Assembly (NCBI GenBank): GCA_905160935.1 | Contig: CAJHZI010000197.1 | Coordinates: forward strand, 1,757,001 to 1,821,000 | Length of the DNA stretch: 64,000 nt | Origin: Enchytraeus crypticus | Lineage: Eukaryota; Annelida; Clitellata; Enchytraeida; Enchytraeidae | Direction of reading: 5' to 3' | Shown: positions 57,996 to 64,000 of the stretch, in pieces | How the letters are laid out: every line of letters begins with the position of its first letter | Numbering within the stretch: position 1 is the stretch's first letter | Position numbers and translations under genes: made by a program | The notes under the pieces: model-generated | What the model was told of the DNA's origin: nothing | Seen by the model: the letters and a program-made list of their open reading frames with translations, nothing else | The model's database searches: none

Positions 57996-59784
57996 GTAAG
58001 TGTGCTCACATTCAGTTCTCCGCCTGGCACGTTCAGGCTGATTTAATGAATTTGAAAACGTATTGATTGATTAAACAATACTTTAAATACTTTCTCTTCA
58101 ACTTCTACTCACGTAATGCACCAAGAGGCTTAATTCGAGTGGCTATTATGTTTAAGACACAAGTGCATTGTAAAATAATTGTGTCAGCCTAATTTCAGTC
58201 GCTTGGAATTCAGGAAGATCAGTATAGTTTATAATCTCTCTTCAGCTGTGGAATTAGTGCCATTTGCGTAGATAGATTTCGCTCAAATGCTGTAAAAAGG
58301 AACTAGACTTCGCATTATTGTATGACAGCATTCCGATGCAAGAACTGATATATAGGTATGCATATATAAGCTCTTACATACACATCATTATATACTGACC
58401 CGAATCTGCACAAATACCCTATACCACACACGCACAAAAAGCTATACAAGAACCCTTTTAAGCTGATGATACCTGCACTTGTCGACCGTTCACTTACATA
58501 TTAATGTTATTGTTATGTTTATTTTGTTTATTATGTTAGAATCGCATATTATGTTAACCTTTACCTCTATACCAAAATATGCAACACGTTACAATAACAC
58601 ATGTTATTAACTGTTAACTGTTGCAGTGTTGCCTGTCTAACTTACGTAGTAACGTTGGAATAACACACCTTGTTAATTACTACCTGTTTAACATATGTTT
58701 GTCAAGTCGACGGTTGGATTCACTAATTTCTAACAGCATGTAGTAAGTTGTTTTAGACACGTGGGGTCTGTCTAGACTACTGCAAGAAACGGAACGATAG
58801 CTAGACGTCATTGAAGGAGGATAGTTTGGGGCAGCAGAATTGAAGAGTGAGACTGGAATTTGGAGAAATGGAGAGATTTCTGAGCGAGAGAGAGAGAGAA
58901 ATGAGCCGGACTCCTGATCTCTACAGACTCTGCAGACATAGCTTCCATGCAGAGTTGCAGACAGCTGGCATCGTGCCAACTGCCCTCCCCCCCCCCCCCT
59001 CGCCAACCGCTGTCTGCATTCAATTTGTTATCCGCCCTCACAAAATAATCAGTACGATTTGCATAATCCATTCGACATCTTTGACGTATTTATATAATAT
59101 TAGGCTACTAGTCAAGAAAAGTTTCTCAAATATGTTATCACAACTGCATAAGTTATGTAAATCTATTCAACATTATTTCAACGGAGAGTAGACGATACTT
59201 AAAAGTTTATCAAATCCAAATAAATGATCAATATAATGTTATCCCTTTCGTATTAGGCCTGTTGCTCTTCATTTTTAAATGCAGTTCTAGAGATTTTAAA
59301 GAGCATATATATTTGCAAAATGCATTGCTATATTATCATTGTAATAAAAGTGATTTTAACCAAGATATAAATATAAAAACTAGAGACGGGAATCGAACCG
59401 AACCCGAACCGAATCGAACCCTAAAATCTAGAATTTTCACCGAACCGAACCGAACTCGAACCCAGACTCTGACCGAACCCGAACCGAACCCGAACCCAGA
59501 CTCTGGCCGAACCGAACCCAAACCCAAACTTTGGCCGAACCCGAACCGAACCCAAACTTCGTCAAAACCGAACTGAACCAAACTCTTGTAGTTCCTTTCT
59601 TCTTCACCAGCCTGACATTAAACAAAGATAGTAAGAACAATACAAATATATATTAGTTTTTGCATTTACATGTCTTACAGTACCTAACAGTATATATTCA
59701 GGTAAGGCTGGTTCCGACACAAATTTTAAAATGGTAGCTGTACAAAGGAATGGTAGCGGGAAGCGGGAAGCGGGACGGGCCTAC

Positions 59785-59890
59785 AGAAGATAATGGATAG
59801 TCTGAATGATACGGCATTGAAATATGGAATGAAGATTAACATCAGAGAGACAAAAGTGATGACAGTATTCCATAAAAATCTGAAAATGCT
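59785..59890 (+). pseudogene. LINE reverse transcriptase fragment nested in the hAT element
   Basis: It translates KIMDSLNDTALKYGMKINIR ETKVMTVF, the segment following the catalytic palm motif in many LINE reverse transcriptases. It is about 35 codons long with a stop soon after. It is either a fragment captured within the transposon or a truncated insertion. Confidence 0.7.
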
Positions 59891-60082
59891 TGACTCAATC
59901 TAGGTGGATTTGTTCTTGTTAAGTGCAAATTATGAATTTTTTCTAATTTTAGTGTGCTACCTTAGTATTTTTGCAGCCAGATTTACAAATAATTATATAT
60001 GACATTCTATATGTGTTAAGACTATCTGGAGTAAATAATTTTGCACCATAGCAATGCAATAATTTCATAGCTATTTTCGTAA

Positions 60083-60136
60083 CTTCATAATTGATCTGAG
60101 AGTTTCAAATTTGAAACTCTAAGGTAAATTATGAAG
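60083..60136. repeat. Imperfect 54-bp palindrome inside the hAT element
   Basis: The perfect core AGAGTTTCAAAT/TTGAAACTCT (60099-60120) lies within matching outer arms CTTCATAATT and AATTATGAAG. Confidence 0.9.
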
Positions 60137-60863
60137 CTTATTACTGGTCAGTTGATAGCAAACGGTGTATATTATGATCATTTTTCTATGGAAGTACCGT
60201 GTTTACCAAATCATCTTTATTTGACATTTTTATGTTACTAAATTGCACTTTGTCTCTGAAATACTATACCAAATTTTAGCCAAGACATTTCCACTTAATT
60301 ATAAATGTATCTAATATTATAGGCTATAGTGATAAAAATATTTAAAATTGATGAAGCATTCTATTTGCTCTTTATAATCAAGGAGAATATATCAGATACA
60401 ATAATAAAGCAAAATATCTTGATTTTGAACATTGCTGGTCAACTTACAATATTTTAAGAAATGTACAGGAATAAATATCGCTTCTCTCCTGTTTTCATTG
60501 TCATATTTTTACCCAGGTGAAAAAATGTGGCAGCTATTATGACAAAATGAATTTTTAAGCATATTTACCATAAACTGTTTTTGGTCATAACCATGATTAT
60601 TATAAGTAAAGTTAAACTATTGCAACATTATCCAAACCAATCCATTTCGAACTCGAATCGAACTCTTGCGAGTTGGAAAGCAAGCCGAACCCGAACCCTT
60701 GTTAGAACCGAACCGAACCGAACCGAATTTTCATTTTCAACGAACCGAACTCTCAAATTGTCAATTGCTAACCGAACCCGAACTGAACCGAACTTTCATT
60801 TTCAACGAACCGAACCGAACCCGAACTCTGGAAATTCATAAAATTCCCATCTCTAATAAAAAC

Positions 60864-61361
60864 CGTCAGAAATGATTTACATGAGCTTCCTCATACCAAA
60901 TGTTACAAATAAACAGTTTTATAGGTACAATTCCAAAACTTTACATGAAGAGCACTGTTAGTTGAGGTTACATTTTATCTGATGGTTGGTGTGTCATGTT
61001 ATAAGATTTATCAGTAACTAAGCACTTTTGTCTAAATACTAATTGAGTCTTTCTCTGCTAGTGTTAAATTTCGCATATTTTAGTTGGTTACACTCTAGTG
61101 CAATAAAAAACATATTCTCAGTTTTAATAATGTAATGTAATAAATAAATAAGTAATTAATAATGTAATGTAATAAATAAGTTCACCTTCACTCTTCTATT
61201 CAAATATCACACAGCAATTGTCAATTTATGTAAACGGATTTTCTTTGAAAATCAGTATATAACAGTAGAAAATGCAGTCCTACAAAGATCGACTAGCAGC
61301 TAAAAAGCACACTGACTATATTCATAGCCATTAAAAATAATAGAATTTAAAGATATCAAAA
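60864..61361. other. Intergenic with a TAATGTAATGTAATAAATAA duplication
   Basis: Near 61125-61180 the string TAATGTAATGTAATAAATAA occurs twice with a short spacer. No gene or other feature is recognised. Confidence 0.5.
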
Positions 61362-61438
61362 GTGACGCAAACGGGAACCGAATCCAGGACGTGAGGATCC
61401 CAAGGCTATCGCCATACCTCTAGACCATATCGGCTTGT
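61362..61438 (-). repeat. tRNA-like sequence, probably a SINE head or tRNA pseudogene
   Basis: On the minus strand TATGGTCTAGAGGTATGGCG resembles box A and TGGATTCGGTTCCCG resembles box B, with tRNA-like spacing. I could not fold a convincing anticodon stem from ATAGCCTTGGGATCC, so a functional tRNA gene is unlikely. Confidence 0.45.
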
Positions 61439-61618
61439 GATAAACTGTAGTTTAATAGTTGGTTTAAATATATCGCAATAGATACAGCGTAAAATATTTG
61501 ATTTATTATTACATTATCACTAATATTTGTGCGGTTGAAGCAAAAGTTTGATGATTTAATGTACTTACTACAAAATCAATATGCAAAACGCATAGTAAGT
61601 AGTTCCGCGCCTAGAAAC

Positions 61619-61708
61619 CTTGGCGGATGAATACATGATAGCCTGTGGGGTCCCCACCCACGCAGCAACTCCCTCTCCTATAAAGTCGACCACTTTCACG
61701 TCTTCCAT
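61619..61708 (-). CDS. Possible short coding exon (30 codons)
   Basis: An ATG in good context (GGAAAATGG) at 61708-61706 opens MEDVKVVDFIGEGVAAWVG, then TPQAIMYSSAK, ending at a possible but weak donor AAG|GTTTCT (GT at 61618-61617). The segment is more GC-rich than its surroundings and reads like real protein. Without splicing the frame ends after 46 codons. No downstream exon was found and no family is recognised, so it may be chance or a fragment of a lost gene. Confidence 0.25.
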
Positions 61709-62039
61709 TTTCCAGGCAACTTCTGTATGCAGAATTACAATCTTCTAAATTGTTTTGACGCAGGAGCAATGACTGCCTACAAGAAGATGTTTTCAATGCA
61801 AATGTTATCGACTGAGTTTATCGATGTATCTGTGCCTGGTTTACTTAAGTGAGTACTGCACTACCAATTTACAGGCATGAGTTCGACTCCAGTCAATATT
61901 GAGTTATTCTACTTATACGCTCATTGTTTATTACTGTACTGATATTGAGGTGGTGAAAAGTTTGAATCTATATTACTACCATGTGTATTCGGAAACCTTA
62001 ATTATTATTACTACGAAAACTACTTAAGCCGGCAGTTAA

Positions 62040-62460
62040 TTTTATTTTTATTATACATGTATATAATTAAAAATCAAGCAGCAAAGCCCATACAAAGCAA
62101 ACGCAAAACAACAACACACTCGTAAAATCATATGCAAACATACAATGTTATTAGAAGTCTACAATGGATAATCACAACTTAAAACATTTAACTAGTGCAC
62201 TTCCGCACTTACTAACAAACTGTTTATACTCATATTTAGAGTTATATATATAATCTTATCAAAACGTGGAATATTACATAACTGCAACATGGCGTATAAA
62301 CTATCCTGCCTTTTGAAACAAAAGAACCGGTTGGCACATCTAATATAACATAAACGAAATTTACTTAATGAAGACACTTTAAATCTGGACCAAAGCTCAA
62401 TATCATAAAAACATAAACAGTACATTTTAAACTTAGTAATTTTAATGCAAGGGAGCAATT
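62040..62460 (-). pseudogene. LINE fragment: reverse transcriptase C-terminal end and 3' UTR
   Basis: On the minus strand (62458-62192) it translates FYDIELWSRFKVSSLSKFRL CYIRCANRFF CFKRQDSLYAM, then CNIPRFDKI. This is the typical C-terminal segment of LINE reverse transcriptases in which KRxDS is well conserved. The 3' UTR contains TTGTATGGGCTTTGCTGC and ends in an AT-rich AATAAAAATAAAATT stretch. The GTATGGGCTTT motif is shared with the insert at 9673-9780. Confidence 0.75.
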
Positions 62461-62605
62461 AAAAAATCGCCTTTCAAGAGCATGTATGAACGAATAGAGG
62501 TATTATTTTACGATTAACTTTGTCAAAGATTGAAAAGAGAAGGGAAGAGAAGGTCTATGCCAATTCAATCAATCAATTTATATAATTACTTTTCTAACTA
62601 TAGAA

Positions 62606-62655
62606 ACACACACACACATACACACACAGGGAGAGAGAGGGAGGGAGAGAGAGTG
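62606..62655. repeat. (CA)n and (GA)n microsatellite
   Basis: ACACACACAC tract is followed by GGGAGAGAGAGGGAGGGAGAG. Confidence 0.93.
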
Positions 62656-63460
62656 CAGATTGATGGAGTGCAGAGTGTTAAATGCCCTGTTCGACTGACC
62701 ATAGGTCAGATTGCAATTATTGAATGCAATTCGTTGTGAATTTGCGCTATTATTGCCGCTATGTTGCGTGATAGCATCTAACAAGAATATCAAAATAGGA
62801 AAGGTATTTCCAATAAAACTAAATAAATGATAAGAGTTCAATTTTTGGGAATGAGTTTGATTAGTGGCATTTTAGTTCTGAATTAAAACTGATCAAGTCA
62901 AATCTCTAACAAACTAAAAAAAGCATGCAGAATGTTGCTTATACATGTATATTTACAGGTAATTCAAAAATAAAGCTATAGGCCCAACCAAGGCTACCAA
63001 GCTTCTATGGCTAATTGATAAAATTGATAACTAACATCTTACGCCTAACAAGGATGCAAAATGATATAGGTGGAAAATTAAAATGCTATGTTAATTTTTG
63101 ACAAACTCGATTAATAAAACGTAAATTTTTCGGGAATATGCACTAATAATCTATTCTTCACAAGCTGACAACCACAGAAAGTTACAATTCAACAAAACAA
63201 ATAACATAGAAGTTGCAAGCAGCAATACAATAGATAAAGAAAAAGGTGCACGCGCTTCAATGCTTAGAGAAGGCTTGGGCATAGAGCGGTAGAGTTAAAG
63301 GTGATTATTTAGATAATTTGTGATGCAGTTATAGATATCATCATTGACGATCATTTCATTAGATTATATATTTAATAGCAATAGTTGTAATCTGTCTTGA
63401 AAATAAAATAAAAATGATAGAGTTTAATTAAAAGTATGACTGCGGAAGTTAATGAGTAAT

Positions 63461-63504
63461 TTAACGAATATAGAAATTTTAGTTAACGAATATAGAAATT
63501 TTAG
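63461..63504. repeat. Perfect tandem 22-bp duplication
   Basis: TTAACGAATATAGAAATTTT plus AG occurs twice head to tail without a mismatch, so it is recent. Bases 62656-63460 and 63505-63939 hold no recognised gene. Confidence 0.95.
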
Positions 63505-63939
63505 CGATTAAAATATGTTAACGATTATTCGAAAATTAGTTTTTTGCTAATTTGACATAACCGAAAAGCAACTTCCTGACGCTTAAAGTAAACAACAATG
63601 GTCAACTGCAGGTTATCAAATACTGGACATGTCGTTTTTGATGGACCATAGGGGGCCTATGGACTTATAATTCTGATGTTTGAGGAAAATTAAGTTACCA
63701 CCCCTTCTCTCAGTGATTTGCTTAACTAGCAAAAGTAAATTAATATATAGCAACATTTAAAGCGTTGAAAGAGAAAGCAGGCCACTCATTTATTTGTCAG
63801 AAAATTAAAAAAAGCTAAAGGTTTAGCAAATGCAAAATATTGTGTTGGGGTTTTTAAATTTTGATATTTTCGACGTTCGTTAAGAAATGACTCACATTTT
63901 TACAATGTGAGTTACATGCTCACATAGTAAAATGCAAGT

Positions 63940-64000
63940 CAAAAGGTAAAGCTTATGTCAACGTCAGTTTCCTCACTCGAAAGTGATGTCAGTGACGGGC
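63940..64000 (-). mobile_element. SINE-A copy cut by the window edge
   Basis: GGTAAAGCTTATGTCAACGT, CAGTTTCCTCACTCGAAAGT and GATGTCAGTGACGGGC are the 3' tail and core of SINE-A on the minus strand. The tRNA-like head would lie beyond 64000. Confidence 0.85.

Larger units (their letters stand above)
59381..60855 (+). mobile_element. hAT-like element, 1475 bp, perfect 8-bp TSD, CCGAAC subterminal repeats
   Basis: The left end is TAGAGACGGGAAT. The right end reverse complements to TAGAGATGGGAAT, one mismatch in 13. ATAAAAAC flanks both sides (59373-59380 and 60856-60863), a perfect 8-bp duplication. Both ends carry blocks of CCGAACCCGAA-type repeats (59393-59580 and 60650-60825) in the same orientation. 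The interior has no transposase, but a LINE fragment (59785-59890) and an imperfect palindrome (60083-60136). The repeats translate to Arg-Thr-Glu-Pro-Asn runs that are not genes. Confidence 0.88.

Noticed and set aside
58680-59191. Overlapping open frames of 87-114 codons on both strands around a poly(C) run
   Set aside because: No domain, splice context or homology is recognisable, and the frames depend on a homopolymer and a GA tract.
59262-59581. Arg-Thr-Glu-Pro-Asn repeat frames on both strands, also at 60581-60875
   Set aside because: The CCGAAC subterminal arrays of the hAT element give open frames in several phases on both strands, with no codon-level evidence of protein.
61362-61438. 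A functional tRNA gene
   Set aside because: Box-A-like and box-B-like sequences are present, but no acceptor or anticodon stem pairs properly, so it is kept only as a tRNA-like repeat.

Overview
The window is nuclear DNA of an animal, most likely a marine invertebrate; I cannot name the group. The reasons are AT-rich non-coding DNA, GT-AG introns up to 6.9 kb, very frequent TA and GA/CT microsatellites, two tRNA-derived SINE families, several LINE families and hAT-type DNA transposon derivatives. There is no sign of bacterial or viral gene organisation.

I can support three genes. (1) Bases 5873-20119, plus strand: a complete eight-exon DUS4L-type tRNA-dihydrouridine synthase of 325 residues, reassembled across seven introns. 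(2) Bases 24473-26266, minus strand: a single-exon secreted or membrane-anchored leucine-rich-repeat protein of 597 residues. (3) Bases 33396-45173, plus strand: a very large nuclear C2H2 zinc-finger protein of about 3563 residues. It has two giant coding exons, eight fingers, an AT-hook and a Gly/Pro/Ser/Tyr-rich tail. Genes 1 and 2 are convergent. Genes 2 and 3 are divergent, about 7 kb apart.

The rest is mobile-element and repeat DNA. Bases 1-5872 hold a GC-rich start, a hAT-like MITE, two SINE-B copies, one SINE-A copy and TA tracts. The introns of gene 1 carry a minisatellite with a LINE tail inside it, a cluster of decayed tandem copies of an exon border, a CR1/L2-like LINE remnant, and an R4/Dong-like retrotransposon end set in a TAA microsatellite. 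Bases 26267-33395 hold SINE-B copies, two related hAT derivatives (one with a perfect 8-bp target duplication) and a tiny retroposon with an 11-bp duplication. Bases 45174-64000 hold the 3' UTR of gene 3 and then only repeats: LINE tails, SINEs, minisatellites, a 1.5-kb hAT element with a perfect 8-bp target duplication and a LINE fragment inside it, and one doubtful short exon.

The genes do not form an operon or pathway. The most notable signals are the five ghost copies of the 3' splice site and exon start in the dihydrouridine synthase gene; the in-frame 18-bp minisatellite abutting the zinc-finger gene's second coding exon; the set of hAT elements datable by their target duplications; and a LINE family whose 3' ends repeatedly adjoin GA/CT tracts.
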